64,000 nt of DNA. Origin: Heterohyrax brucei (taxonomy: Eukaryota > Chordata > Mammalia > Hyracoidea > Procaviidae). The position numbers were made by a program, and so were the translations under genes. The DNA is taken from NCBI GenBank assembly GCA_028571685.1, contig CM053162.1, positions 66,514,351 through 66,578,350 of the forward strand, in the 5' to 3' direction. Of the stretch, positions 42,590 to 54,379 are shown in pieces (within the stretch, counting starts at the first letter, position 1; every line of letters begins with the position of its first letter). The notes below the pieces were generated by a model. That model searched no databases, was not told the origin of the DNA, and worked only from the letters and a program-made list of their open reading frames with translations.

Positions 42590-44652
42590 TGTCATGGATT
42601 GAATTGTGTCCCCAAAAAGTATGTGTAGAAATTTGTCTGGATTGTGATTATCAGTATTGTGGGACTGCCCTCAATTTTGTGGTTTTCCTACACTATATGT
42701 TAAAGATGATTAGGATGTGACTGTAAATCCCTTCCTAAAGTCACTTCTGTGCTCTACTGTAAAGCAGTTTCCCTGGAGTGTGGCTTGTACCATCGTTTAT
42801 CCTACAAGAGATAAAAAGATACAGGAGCAAGCAGAGAATTGGGAACCTCATACCTCCAAGGAGGCAGATGGTGAGTAGAGAACGTCCTTCAGACCTGAAG
42901 TTCCTGCACCAAGATGCTCCCTGACTGAAGAATGATGCAACAAGAGGACTTTTCTTCAGAGAAGACAAAGAAGAAAAATCTTCACCTGGACCAGACACCC
43001 TGAATTTGGACTTGTAACCTACTGGACTGCATAAAAATAAATGTTCCCAGGTTAAAGCCATCCACTCTGTGGAATATCTTTTAGAGCAGCACTGCCCAGT
43101 GCCATCGAGTCAGATCCCATGAGTCATCATGAGAGCAGCACTAGCTGACTACAACAGAGTTTGGTACCAGGAGTGAGGTGCTGCTTTAATGAATACCTAA
43201 AATCTGGAAGCAGTTTTGAAACTGCAAAAGGATGGAAGTCTCAGAAGGAACTGAGGAGAACTGTAAACATCAGTGATGGCACAGATGGTGAGAAACAAGC
43301 AGGAGAGGACCAGCAGTAGCAGCAGCAGCAGAACCATACCAGTACCAGACAGCGCTGGAGCTGAATCATACAGTAAGAGAGCTGAGGGCCTGCACACAGA
43401 GGTTTCCTGGTGGAGTAGGGTGCCTCTGGGCACTTACATTAGCGGAGGTACAGAACTTTGGAACACTGCACCAGCAGGGTAGACGAGAGCTTGAGGCCTG
43501 GGCCATGAGGCCATAGAAAACAGAAGCTGAGCATGAGAAGCTGAGCCACCTCAGTTTCAAAGGCATGGCCATGACTTCTGGGGTTTGAAAGAGTAGAGCC
43601 AAGGCCCCTGATATTTCCAACTGTGGAGTTGCTGCTCTGTGGACTTGGAAAATTGTGTGCCTGAAGCCAAGGGAGCAAGAGTTGCTGTCCCAATGGGCTT
43701 GGAAGGAAGAGCTGTAATACAGGGCTGGAGCCTTCACTCAGAATCTGGAGTGGGTGGCCAACACTTAGAGTCTGGAGGGCAAGGCTAATGTGTAAATCGT
43801 TTCAGAGAACAGAGGGTTATTTTCAAGGCTTTGAGGGCTAAAATAACGTGTTTTGCTTAGTTGTTTGTTGACTGTTTTGCCTTCCTTCTCCCACATGCAA
43901 TACAAATATCTATCTTGTCCCTGTATGCTCTACTATTGTACTTTGGAAGCAGATAACTTATATTGTTGGTTTCACAGATGTATAGTTTTTTTTGTTTGGG
44001 GAGTGGGCACTGATTTAAGACTTTTGGTATCATTTGGGATGAACATGTTTTTGCTGTAACTTTTGCTATAATAGAGTGAATGTGTTTACATGTTTCAAAG
44101 ATGTGATTTTGGGGGTAGCAAAAGGTGGAATGTCACAGATTTAACTGTACCCCCCCAAAAAATATGTGTAGAAATTTGGCTGGATTATGATTACCAGTAT
44201 TGTGTGACTGCCCTCCATTTTGTGATTTTCCTATACTGTATGTTAAAGAGGATTAGGGTGGGACTGTAAGTTGCTTCCTAAGGTCACCTCAGTGCTCCAC
44301 TGTAAAGGGAGTTTCTCTGGAGTGTGGCTTGTACCATCTTTTATCCTACCAGAGATGAAAGCGAGGAGAAGCAAGAAGAGAGCTGGGAATCTTGTATCAT
44401 TAAGATACATTAAGAAAGCAGCAATGAGGGTAGAGCTCATCCTTCAGACCTGAGGTTCCTGCACGAAGATGCTCCCTGACGAAAGACTGATACAGCACAA
44501 CAACTTCCCTTCAGAGCTGACAGAGAGGAAAAGCCTTCTCCTATAGCAGACACCCTGAATTTGAACTTGTAGCCTATGAGAATAAACTTTTATTTGTTAA
44601 AGCCATCTACTCTGTGGTATCTCTGTTGAAGCAGCACTAGCTGACTAAAACA
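42590..44652 (+). mobile_element. MaLR-like retrotransposon with both LTRs (copy A)
   Basis: LTR 1 is 42590-43156 and LTR 2 is 44131-44652, each beginning 'tgtca' and ending 'ca'. The 5-bp flanks are 'gatgc' (42585-42589) and 'gatgt' (44653-44657), a target duplication with one change. The interior opens 'gagtttggtaccaggagt' followed by 'aatacctaaaatctggaagc', the hallmark start of MaLR internal sequence. The interior (about 970 bp) has no recognisable polymerase or envelope gene; its open frames (such as 43273-43482 and 43366-43737 on opposite strands) are not credible proteins. LTR 1 carries a 38-bp SINE-tail insertion at 43094. Confidence 0.88.
43094..43131 (-). mobile_element. micro-insertion: 38-bp AfroSINE tail with target duplication
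   Basis: The inserted 38 bases contain 'cccagtgccatcgagtca', the antisense 3' end of the SINE. They are bracketed by a perfect 11-bp duplication 'agagcagcact' (43083-43093 and 43132-43142). The other LTR of the same element lacks both the insert and the duplication. It is therefore a genuine, extremely 5'-truncated retrotransposition. Confidence 0.9.
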
Positions 44653-44657
44653 GATGT

Positions 44658-45084
44658 CTTATTTTTTGGCTAAATAAAATTCCTTTCTCACAATCAAGCA
44701 GCGAATTGTGAAGAACCTCAAACCAGTTTTATTAACACTATTCGAACTGAGTTTCAGTTCTCTGTTTCTGGTGAACAAGAATTTTCAAGAACAAAAATTT
44801 CAAGCAAAACAAATACAACTAAACTTGATTGAAGCTTGTGAGTGCCTATGGGAAACAAATAATGTTACAGTGAAGTTAGAGATACTATAACCTGTGGTTT
44901 ATTATAGAAGTTTTGTTATTTAAATTGAAAAAATAAATCTAGACAAAACTGAGTTTTTGTAATTTTTTGTGGGAGAGCCTGAATTTAGTTGTACTTGGCT
45001 CTTGTTGGACTTGTGATGTGCTCTATGTTCCAAAGCAGAGACAGCCAAGTCCAGGATGGAGCTGACGTGAACTGGTGAAGTTGT
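44658..45084. other. unassigned DNA
   Basis: The 60-codon frame at 44708-44890 has no recognised domain. Confidence 0.35.
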
Positions 45085-45265
45085 CGCTGTTGCTAGCTGC
45101 CATTGCATCAGTTCCCGTCACATGGCAACCTAAGGAGTAGAACTTCCCCATAAGGTTTTCTTGGCTGCACTCTCTACAGAAACATTATGCTAGACCTCTC
45201 TCCCGTGGAGTTGTTGAGTGGATTTGAACTGCCAAGTTAGGTGGAAAGCCACCTGTGATTACACT
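45085..45265 (-). mobile_element. AfroSINE long form
   Basis: 'tgccattgcatcagttccc', 'agtagaacttccccataagg', 'ttttcttggctgcactctct', 'gtggatttgaactgccaag'. Confidence 0.75.
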
Positions 45266-45644
45266 TTTGTCTGGAGCCTGCTTACAGGTGAATGATGCAT
45301 ACAGCCAAGCTTCTTACTCTCAAAACTGGCAAACTCTGCTTTGAAAGTTGGGGTTTGATGACTTTTGTTTTAACTCTGAAAACGTAATTTCTTCTGTTTC
45401 TACCCAGAATACATATCGCTTAATTCTTTGTTCTTGTTTGCCTAGTCATTTATCAGGCAAACAACAGTAAAACCCTCCAGATATTTAATATTTATTTGTA
45501 AAGCTTCAATATTTTATGTTGATTTGTAAAATTTATTTCACATATATATGATTTTGCATAATAAATATTTCTCAACTATGCCATTTTGTATGTTGGGATA
45601 AGCACATATGTGTTACCATTGATACCAAAAATACAAGCCAAAAA

Positions 45645-45808
45645 GCAACAACCCAAACTTACTGTCGTTGAGTCGATTCCGGCTCACAGCATCCCAATAG
45701 ACAGAGGAGGAACGTCCAACAGTTTCCAAGGAGTACCTGGCAGATTTGAACTGCCAGTCTTCTGGTTAGCAGCTGCAGCACTTAACAACTATGCCACCAG
45801 GGTTTCCT
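45645..45808 (-). mobile_element. AfroSINE
   Basis: 'cgttgagtcgattccggctc', 'gtttccaaggagtacctggc', 'ctggttagcagctgcagcac', 'tatgccaccagggtttcc'. One of the least diverged copies. Confidence 0.95.
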
Positions 45809-45849
45809 TACCATGATAGGAGCAAGTAAGTGAAACTGTAATTTTCTGT

Positions 45850-46120
45850 TAAGAAATTTTAGATGCTCAGAAAAGTTGACAGAACTGTATAAAGAACAAC
45901 CACCTGACATTTTCAATTTATATTCAGTAATTGTCAACACATTCTAATTTTGGCTCTCTTTCTCTCCTTCTGTATTTCTCTCTGTCTGCCTCTGTGTCCC
46001 TACAAACACACGCAGGCACATACAGTTTTTTGACTAATTTAGAATTAAGTTGCTGACATCACAGCACTTCACACCAAAATACTTCAGCATAAATATCCAA
46101 AGTACCAAGAAATACTCTGC
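45850..46120 (+). mobile_element. probable old L1 3' untranslated region
   Basis: 'agaaaagttgacagaactgt', 'tcaacacattctaattttgg', 'gaattaagttgctgacatca', 'aaaatacttcagcataaata' follow the order of an L1M-type 3' region. Confidence 0.55.
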
Positions 46121-46216
46121 TTAACTGTACGAGTTCTGACAATTAAGTTCAAGAACTTACCACCACGTACTTATGTTGGCAGCATTGTACAAATAACCGG
46201 GTAAGGTTTCACAATC

Positions 46217-47414
46217 TTGGTATGTTCAATGTCTCACAGCTGTGTTTGTGTTGATGTGTGTCAGTGTCATCCTGAGCGGCATTCATTATTGTTGTTGCAT
46301 GTTTTTGTGTGCCATCACAAGAATGTTGGAGCTTACATTAGAGCAACAAACATTAAATTTTTTGTTAAACTTGGGAAGAGTGGAAGTGAGATGAGGGACA
46401 GTGTAGTCAAAGTTTATTGGGACAATGCCATGATGAAACTGGCAGTATACAATGGATTAAACATTTTTCTCAGGGGAGAAAAGGTGTCACTGGTGAAGAG
46501 ATGTCAGGGTCCAGTAAAAAGCAGAACTGACAAAAACATTGCAAAAATTTGTTAAATTGTGTTTCAAAATCATTGGCTAACTGTGAGAAGCATAGTAGTC
46601 AGGGTAAGCATAGATAAACATGGAAATATTAACTGAAAATCTTGGCATGAGAAGCCAGCCAAGTGCCGTTGAGTCAGATCCGACTCATAAGAAAGGTATG
46701 TGTAAAAATGGTCCTAAAGGAGGTCATTGATGAACAAAAGCAAAGGAGAATCAAAGTTTGCCAAGACTTTTTGGAGAAATGAAATGATGTTTTGGACCAT
46801 GGTATCACTGGTGATAAAACATGGGCATACCAATATGACCCTGAAATGAAGCATCATAGTGCATAGTGGAGGTTGGCCAATACTCCGAGACCAAAAATGT
46901 TCTGTCAGTCCAAATCAAGAGTCAAAATGACGTTGCTAACTTTTTTTGATATCAGAAAGATTGTTCATTATTAACTTGTACCAACTGGGCAGTTTATCAA
47001 GTTTATTACTTGGAAGTGCTGAAAAAGCAGCATGAAAAAGTTAGATGAAAACCACCTGAAATTTTCACCAACAGTTCATGGTTTTTGCATCACGACAATG
47101 TACCAGCTCACATGGCACTGTCTGTGAGGGAGTTTTTAGCCAATAAACAAATAACTGTGTTGGAACACTCTTTTTGCTTGTCTGATCTGGCCCATAATGA
47201 CTTTTTTTCTTTATCCAAAGATAAAGAAAACATTGAAAAGAAAGCATTTTTTTTTATGACACTCAGGACATCAAGGATAATGATGATAGCTCTGATGACC
47301 ATTTCAGAAAAAGAGTTCCAGAATTGTTTTGAAGGGTGGCTTAGGCACTGGCATCTGTGTTTAGCTTCCCAAAGGGTGTACTTCAAAGGTGACCAGAGTG
47401 ATAGTCAGCAATGA
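46217..47414 (+). pseudogene. mariner DD34D transposase, broken but with all three catalytic Asp codons
   Basis: The N-terminal helix-turn-helix region is open to a stop at 46553 ('NIKFFVKLGKSGSEMRDSVV', 'VKSRTDKNIAKIC'). Several stops follow. The catalytic codons are still there: Asp in 'ITGDKTW' (46813-46815), Asp in 'HHDNVPAH' (47094-47096) and Asp in 'DLAHNDFF' (47199-47201). The last two are exactly 35 codons apart, the DD34D spacing that defines mariner. The C-terminal end ('EKEFQNCFEGWLRHWHLC') is open from 47085 to 47414. Frame breaks make it non-functional. Confidence 0.9.
46652..46691 (-). mobile_element. micro-insertion: AfroSINE tail inside the mariner
   Basis: 'gccagccaagtgccgttgag' and 'tcagatccgact' interrupt transposase sequence that would otherwise read 'gcatgagaaaggtatgtg'. 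The flanks 'catgagaa' and 'cataagaa' look like a short target duplication with one mismatch. Confidence 0.85.
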
Positions 47415-47466
47415 GTTGTCTAGCACTTTTTCTAGGATGAGTTACAAACGTAATTGTCAGACCTCG

Positions 47467-47879
47467 TAATAGCTGATGGTACTTTTCTCTGAGTTGCCAA
47501 ATTGCCAACCTAGAAGTACACCTGATTGAAGGAACTTGTCTCACTGTCCACACAGGATGTTAGCCACCATCTCGCTATCAATGTAATGACAATGACTTTT
47601 AATCTGAAGCCAAATGATAGTCTTGCATGCAAATTTGTAGACAGCAATTTAGTGGTGAGTGTATATATTCTCTCTATGTCTATATTCTCATCCAATGTGG
47701 TTCTGTTGCTTTGTCAAACTGTAGTTATGCTCCCTTGTTTTCTCAGTCATTTAAATGTAGTCCTCCTTACACATTGTGTAGATCCCAGCCTGTAATAATA
47801 ACAGAGCAGGAGTTGTTCCTTCTCATTCAATCACATTAATGTTATCCATTGGTGAAACGTCATCTCTCAGAAGGAATTT
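47467..47879. other. unassigned DNA
   Basis: Nothing recognised; overlapping short frames only. Confidence 0.35.
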
Positions 47880-47975
47880 CTGAGTAGTGCAAGCCATTAA
47901 AGTACTCAGCTGCTAACAGAAAGGTTGATGGTTTGCATCTACCCAAACGTATCTTGGAAGACAGTCTTGACTATG
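47880..47975 (+). mobile_element. AfroSINE, degraded fragment
   Basis: 'ctcagctgctaacagaaagg', 'tggtttgcatctacccaaac', 'tcttggaagacagtcttgac' follow the long-form order; ends lost. Confidence 0.55.
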
Positions 47976-49265
47976 CTACATCAGGCTCTGTCTCATGTGG
48001 CCTCTTCCATCTGGCAGGCCCGTATTTTCCTCCTACCCTTGGTGTCTTCCCTTTACCTGTGGTCCAGATGGATTGAGACCAGTTGACGCTACTTAGGTGG
48101 CAGCTTGCTAACTTTTAAGACGCTGGACGCCACTCACCCAAGTTGTATGCAAAACATTTTCTTTAGAGAAAAACTAAAAACAAAAAACTTGGATATGCTG
48201 ATTACTCTGGATGTTCCCTGAAATCGTGGTCCCCTGACCCTTGATCTTATTACTCTGTTCTTCCAAAGAGTTGGGCCACATTTAGGCCAGATTGTTGGGA
48301 ACAATTTAGTTTTGATGTAATTTAGTGGTCGGTACCTGTTTTCTAGTGTGTACTGTCACATCCTCCACGTAATCCTAATCCAAACCACTATCTAATTTGT
48401 AGAAATCTCCCTCCCTCCTTCACCACCTCTGTAACCTTCAGAGTTTGATTTCTTCTGTGCCTGAATGTTTTGTTGTATCCTCATAACAATGCTCTCATAC
48501 AATGTGTGTTTTTGGCATCTGGCTGATTTCACTCAGAATAAGGACCTCCAGATGGTCCTACATCATCAGGTATTTCTCTAAATCATCATTGTTTTTCGTC
48601 ATTGCACACTATTGCACTGTACGAATATACAATAGTTTGTTTAACCATTCATCTGTTGATGGCCATCCAGTTGCTTCTATCATTTTTGCTATCTTGGAGA
48701 GATTTGCAGTAAAAACTGGGATGCATGTGTCCCTTTGTGTGGTGGCCCTTATTCTTCTGGGATATATTCCAAGAAGCGGGATTTCTGGAGCACATGGCAT
48801 TTCTATTTCTAGTTTTTTAAGAAAGTGCCAAATTGAGTTCCATTTTACACTCCCACCAGTGCTATAGAAGAGTTCCAATCTCTCTATGTCTTCTCCAGCA
48901 TTTACTGTTTTGTGCTTTTGGATTATTGCCACCCTCGTTGAGGTGAGATCGTCTTTCACTGTAGTTTTGGTTTGGATTTCTCTGATGGCTAGTGATCATG
49001 GGTGTTTCCTCATGTATCGGTTGTCAGCCAATGTATCTTTTTCTGGTGAAATGCCTTTTCATGTCCTTTACTCATGTTTTAATTGGGTTGTTTGTCTTTT
49101 CTTGCTGAGGTTTTGCAGTGTCTCATAGGTTAGAGAGATTAGACATCAATCTGCAATGTGGGAGCCAAAAATTCTTTCCCACTCTCTAGGTAGTCTGTTC
49201 ACACTTTTTATGAAGGCTTTGGATGCACATAAGTATTTGATTTTTAAGAGTTTCTAATTGTCTAC
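47976..49265 (-). mobile_element. L1, 3' part (antisense), first segment
   Basis: The + strand shows the reverse complement of an L1 3' region and ORF2 end: 'gattgagaccagttgacgct', 'ctgatttcactcagaataag', 'caccagtgctatagaagag', 'tttctctgatggctagtgat', 'aattgggttgtttgtctttt'. It breaks at 49265 where a MaLR-like element inserted, and continues at 51366. Confidence 0.88.
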
Positions 49266-51365
49266 TGTCATGGATTGAACTATGTCCCCCCAGAAATGTG
49301 CAGGCATTTGCCTGAGCCATCGTTCCCAACATTTTGTGATTTTTCTTATGCTGTAAATTCTAATCTCTGTGGGTAACAGACAGGATTTATTTTAAAGAGG
49401 ATTAGGGTGGACTGTAAAACCCTTCCTAAGGTCACCTCCATGCTCCAATGTAACGGGACTTTCCCTGCAGTGTGACTTGCACCACCTTTTATCCTTGCAT
49501 CCTATGGGTGATAGAAAGAGAAGGAAAGAAGCAGAGAATTGAGAACCTCATAACATCATGAAAACAGCACTGGGAGAAGAATGTGCCCTTAAGACTGGAG
49601 GTTCCTGTGCCAAGATGTTCCCTGAACAAAGACTGATTTAACACAAGGAATTTACTACAGAGCCAACAAGGGGAAATCCTTCCCCTGGAGCAGTCACCCT
49701 GAAAGTGAACTTGTAACTTACTGGACTCTGTAAGACTAAATTTTTTTTTTTGTGAAAGCTGTCCACTTTGTGGTATTTCTGGTAGAGCACTACCAGATGA
49801 CTAATGCAGAATTTGGTACCATGGGAATGGATTGCTGCTTTAACAAATACCTAAAATGTGGAAGCAGCTTTAAAACTGGGTGGATAGAAGACTCAGAAGG
49901 AATAGAGAATTGTTAATATTAAACAAGGGATAAATGATGAGAAACAGCAAGAGGAACAGCAGTGGCAGACGGATAGCATCAGAAGCAAAGCAGCACAAGA
50001 CAGTGCTGGAGCCAACCCATGGAGCAAGACAGCTGAGTACCTGTGCACAGAGGATTCCTGGCAGAGTAGGGTACCTCTGGGCACTTGAATCAGTGGAGCT
50101 AGGTTTGCTGCTCCATGGAGCAGGAGAGCTGAGTGCCTGTGTGCAGGAGGCTATGTGGTGGAGAGGGGTACCTCTGGGCAGTTAAATCTGTGGATCTACA
50201 GAGCTTTGGAACATTTGCCCCTGAAGGACAAATGTGTACCTGAGGCCTGGGCCAGGAGGAAATAGGAAACAAAAGCTGAAAAGACAGACAGCATGAGAAG
50301 CTGAGCTGTCTCAGTCTCAAAAGGTATGGCCATAACCTGAAGCAGTTGAAAGGGTGGAGCCATGGCTTCCTATGTTTGGAAGGGTGGAATTGCCACACAT
50401 TTGGGCTTAGGGTACACCTAAAGCTGAGTGGGAAGAGTTACTGTTGAAGTGTACCTAGGAGGCAGAGCTGTAGCACAGGGCTGAGGGGTTTCCACTTGGA
50501 ATCCAGAGAGTGTGGCCAATACCTAGAATCTGGAGGGCAAAGCTGCTATGTCTCATAGAATGAAAGACTATTTTCATACCTTTTAAGGCTAATGTAATGT
50601 GTTCTGCTGATGTGCTTGTTGCCTGTTAATGCCTTCTTTCCATGCAATTTCTCATATTTGTAATGGAAATGTACAGCTTGTGCCTTCATGTTCTGCCATT
50701 GTACTTTGCAGGCAGATAACTTGTATTCTAGATTTCAGAGATGAAGAGAATTTTTTGTATTTTGGACTTGGAACTGACTTAAGACTTTTAATATCATGTG
50801 GGATGAACATGTTTTTGCTTTAACTTTTGCTTTGGTGGAAGAAATGTATTGCAAGCTTCATGGATGTGATTTTGAGGGGGCATAGACTGGAATGCAGTGG
50901 ATTGAACTGTGTCCCCCCAAAAATGTGTACAGCCATTTGTCTGGGCCATCATTCTCAACATTTTATGATTTTTCTTATGCTGTAAATCATAATCTCTGCC
51001 TGTGGGTAACAGATAAGATTTATGTTAATCAGGATTAGCCAAGCCAACCCTTCCTAAGATCACTTCCCTGCTCCAGTGTAAAGGGAGTTTTGTTGCAGTG
51101 TGGCTTGCACCACCTTTTATCCTTTCATCCTATGGGTGATAAAAAGAGAGAGAAGCAAGCAGAGAATTGGGAATCTCATACTGAGACTGATGCAACACAA
51201 GGACTTTCCTCCAGAGCTGCCAAGGGGAAAAGCTTTCCCCTGGAGTGGACAGACATGCTGAACACAGACTTGTAACTTACTGGACTGTGTAAGACAAAAC
51301 TTGTCTTTGTTAAAGCTATCCACTTTGTGGTATTTCTGTTAGAGCAGCACTAGGTGACTGAAACA
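49266..51365 (+). mobile_element. MaLR-like retrotransposon with both LTRs (copy B), inserted in L1
   Basis: LTR 1 is 49266-49808 ('tgtcatggattgaactatg' to 'gatgactaatgca') and LTR 2 is 50893-51365. The interior begins 'gaatttggtaccatgggaat' and 'caaatacctaaaatgtggaa', as in copy A, so the two are members of one family. The inner sequences share landmarks with copy A, such as 'ctgaggcctgggcc' near 50240 and 'acattgtactttg'-like sequence near 50697. No pol or env gene can be seen. A target duplication is not clear. Confidence 0.85.
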
Positions 51366-51436
51366 CTTGTTTTCCTTTCTGGTTCTTGAGGGTTATTGGT
51401 GAATTTTGTTTGTAGACCATCAGCGCCACAGATTAG

Positions 51437-51600
51437 GGAAACCCTGGTGGCATAGTTGTTAATTGCGATGTCTGCTAACCCAAAGGTCAGCAGTTCGAAT
51501 CTGCCAGATGCTCCTCGGAAACTATATGGAGCAGTTCTACTCTGTCCTATAGGGTCAATATGAGTTGGAATTGACTCAACGGCACTGTTTTTTCTTTTTT
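51437..51600 (+). mobile_element. AfroSINE in L1
   Basis: 'ggaaaccctggtggcatag', 'gcagttcgaatctgccagat', 'cagttctactctgtcctata', 'gttggaattgactcaacggc', T-rich end. Well preserved. Confidence 0.95.
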
Positions 51601-53341
51601 TTTATTGTCATCCCAATTTTTTCTTCCAACATCTTTATTGTTTTTGCTTTTGTATTTAGGTATTTGATCCATTATAGTTAGTTTTTGTGCATGGTATAAG
51701 ATAAGGGTCTTGTTTCACAAGTGTAATAGGGTTTAAGATCAGTTAGCGTGAGGCCTTCCACTTTATTCTTCTTTGGTAATGTAGTACTTATCTGTGACTT
51801 CTCTTTCAATATGAAGTTGGTGATTTGCTTCTTCTCGTTAAAACATGTTATTGGCATTTGTATTGTGATTGCATCATATGTACAGACTGCTTGGGTAGAA
51901 TGATCATACTCACAATGTCAAATCTTCCTTTCCTAAGAGCAAGGTAGATTACTTACCTTTTAGTTTCTTGTAGTAGGGTCTTGTGGTTTTCGTTGGTTAG
52001 ATTTATTCCTAGACATTTTATCATCTTGGGGGCTATAGTAAACAGTAGTGATTTAGAAATTTCCTCTTTAATTGTCTCTTTGTTGATTTAAAGGAATCCA
52101 GCTGATTATGTATGTTTGTATTGTATCCCAACACTTGTATCTGTATTAGATCCAGAGGGTTTTTTTTTTTTTTTTTTTTGGTGGATTTTACAGGGTTCTG
52201 TGTATAGAGTCATGTCATCTGCAAACAGTGAAACTTCAACTTCTTCTATACCAACCTGCATGTTCCTTGTTTCTTTATCATGCCTGATTGCTCTGGCTAT
52301 AACCTCCAGATCAATGTTAAATAGAAGTTGTGGCAATGGGCATCATTTTGTGGCACCTGTTCTTAAGGAGAAAGTTTTCAACTTCTTTCCATTAACTATG
52401 ATGTTAGCTGCTGGTTTTATGCGGATACTCCTATTCCTGTTTTGCTGAGAATTTTTAACATAAATGGATATTGGATTTTATCAAATGTCTTTCTGCACTG
52501 ATCGACAGGATCAAGTGGTTCTTGTTTTTTGTTTTGTTTAATTGATTTTCTAACATTACACTATCCCTGCATCCCTGGAATGAATCCTATTTAGTCATGG
52601 TGAATTATTTTTCTTGATATGTTGTTGAATTCTTTTGGACAGAATCTTGTTCAGGATTTTTACATCTAAGTTGATGAGGGTTATTGTTCTATAATTTTCC
52701 TTTTTTTGTGCTATCTTTATCTGCTTTTAAAATGAGTTTGTGAGTGTTCTGTCCTTTTCTATTCTCTGGAATACCTTAACAATAGTGGTGCTAACTCTTC
52801 TCTCAATGCTTGGCAGAATTCCCCCATGAAGCCAACTGGACCAGGGTTTTTTACTTGTGAATTTTTAAGTTACCTTTTCAATCTCTTCTCTCGTGATAGG
52901 CTTATTTAGTTGTTACATGTCTATTTGTGCTACTGTGGCGAGGTAATGTTTTTCTAGAAAATTCTCAGTTTCTTGAGGTTTTTAAATTTATTAGAGTATA
53001 GTTTTTCATGGTATTCTGTTATGATTTTTTAAATCTCAGTTGGTTCTGTTGTGATATCACCAACCTCATTTCTTATTCAGGTTCTTTGTTTCCTCTTCTG
53101 TTTTTCTTTGTCAGCTTAACCAATGGTTTATCAATTTTGTTGATCTTAAAAAAAAAAACAAGCACACACAGTTTTTGGTCTTGTTGACCTCAAATCATTT
53201 TTCTATTTTCTGCTTCACTTATTTCTGCTGTAATTTTTATTATTTCCTTTCTTTTCAAGCCTGATGGATTCTTTTGTGGGGTTCTTTCCTGTTGTTGATG
53301 TTAAAGAGTTAATTCTTTGATTTTTGCCCTCTCTGCTTTAG

Positions 53342-53385
53342 TCGGATCCGACTCGACGGCACTTGGCGGCACTTGGCTGCTTTTT
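53342..53385 (+). mobile_element. micro-insertion: AfroSINE tail in L1
   Basis: 'cggatccgactcgacggcac' then a repeated 'ggcacttggc' and 'tgctttttgg'. It interrupts L1 sequence. The 'ggcacttgg' unit is duplicated. Confidence 0.7.
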
Positions 53386-54180
53386 GGATATGCACATTTA
53401 TTGTTTATCTATCAAAGTCCTAATTTCACTGCCATATTTGAGACACAATCTTGCAGGGTATATAATTCTCAGTCGGCATTTTTTTTACCTTGAGCCATCC
53501 AAGCGCCGTCAAGTCTTTGTATATTTCATCCTGTTTTCTTATTGCCAGCATGGTTTCATCTGAGAAATCTGAATTTAGTCTGAATGATTTTCCTTTATAG
53601 GTTATTTTATATTTAAGCTAAGCTATCTTTAATATTATCTCTTTATTTTTAGCTTTATTGTATTTGATTATAATGTCCCTTGGTGTGTTTCTTTTGGGAC
53701 ATATATTGAGTGGGGTTTGATGCCATCCTGAATGAATATCTTCTTATCTTTCATGATATCAGAGAAATTTTCTGTCAGCAGGTCTTCAACAATTCTCTGT
53801 GTTTTCAGTTATCCTTCCTTTTACTGCTACTCCAGTTGTTAGTATATTACTCTTCTTGATAGTATCCCACACAACTTTTAGTGATTCTTCATTTTCTTAT
53901 TGATTTTTTTTTTTTTTTTGGCCTGAAGTTTCCTTGTGTGTGCTGGTGTTATTTGTTTTGTCTTCAATCTCAATAATTTTGCATTCCATTTCCATTATCC
54001 TGCTCTTGAGTTGTCAAGTTTGACAATTTTATTGTTAATCTGTCAAATTTCAGATCATTGCTGCTCAAGCATTTCTTGCAGTTAAACTTTTCATTGTGCT
54101 CTCTTTTGTACTTGTGCAATTGTTTCTGTATGCCTTCTGGCAACCTTCTCTTTTGTAGTCTTACTGCCATGCATTGTGGA

Positions 54181-54379
54181 TGACCAACTGGTCAAACTCT
54201 TCTCAATCTAAGCTGGTGCTTATTTACTTGCCTGATCCAGTGCTATTCCCATGCAGCCACTCTGGGTCATGTGGACCTAGGCCTGTTCAACCCATGCATG
54301 CACCCACTCCATCAGTCAGACTCACAAGTGTTCTGCACTGCTCCTCTGGGTTGCTGGAACTAGGCCTCTTTGAGCTGTG
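54181..54379. other. unassigned DNA
   Basis: Nothing recognised. Confidence 0.3.

Larger units (their letters stand above)
46130..47466 (+). mobile_element. near-full-length mariner, plus orientation
   Basis: TA-flanked (46128-46129 and 47467-47468). Terminal repeats are 'cgagttctgacaattaag' at the left and 'cgtaattgtcagacctcg' at the right. About 1,297 bp after removing a 40-bp SINE-tail insert at 46652. Same family as 23766-25053 and as the fold-back derivatives. Confidence 0.92.
51366..54180 (-). mobile_element. L1, ORF2 and 5' part (antisense), second segment
   Basis: Continues the L1 of 47976-49265. Antisense landmarks are 'tatttgatccattatagtta', 'cattgtatcccaac'-like sequence, 'gtgtatagagtcatgtcatc', 'gcaatgggcatcattttgtg', 'ccctgcatccctggaatgaa' and 'ttgatgagggttattgttct' (reverse-transcriptase region). 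53400-54150 resembles the leader region of older L1s ('tgtcccttggtgtgtttct'). Frames are broken throughout. Confidence 0.85.

Noticed and set aside
43366-43737. A 123-codon minus frame in the MaLR-like interior
   Set aside because: No retroviral protein motif, overlaps other frames, and antisense to the element.
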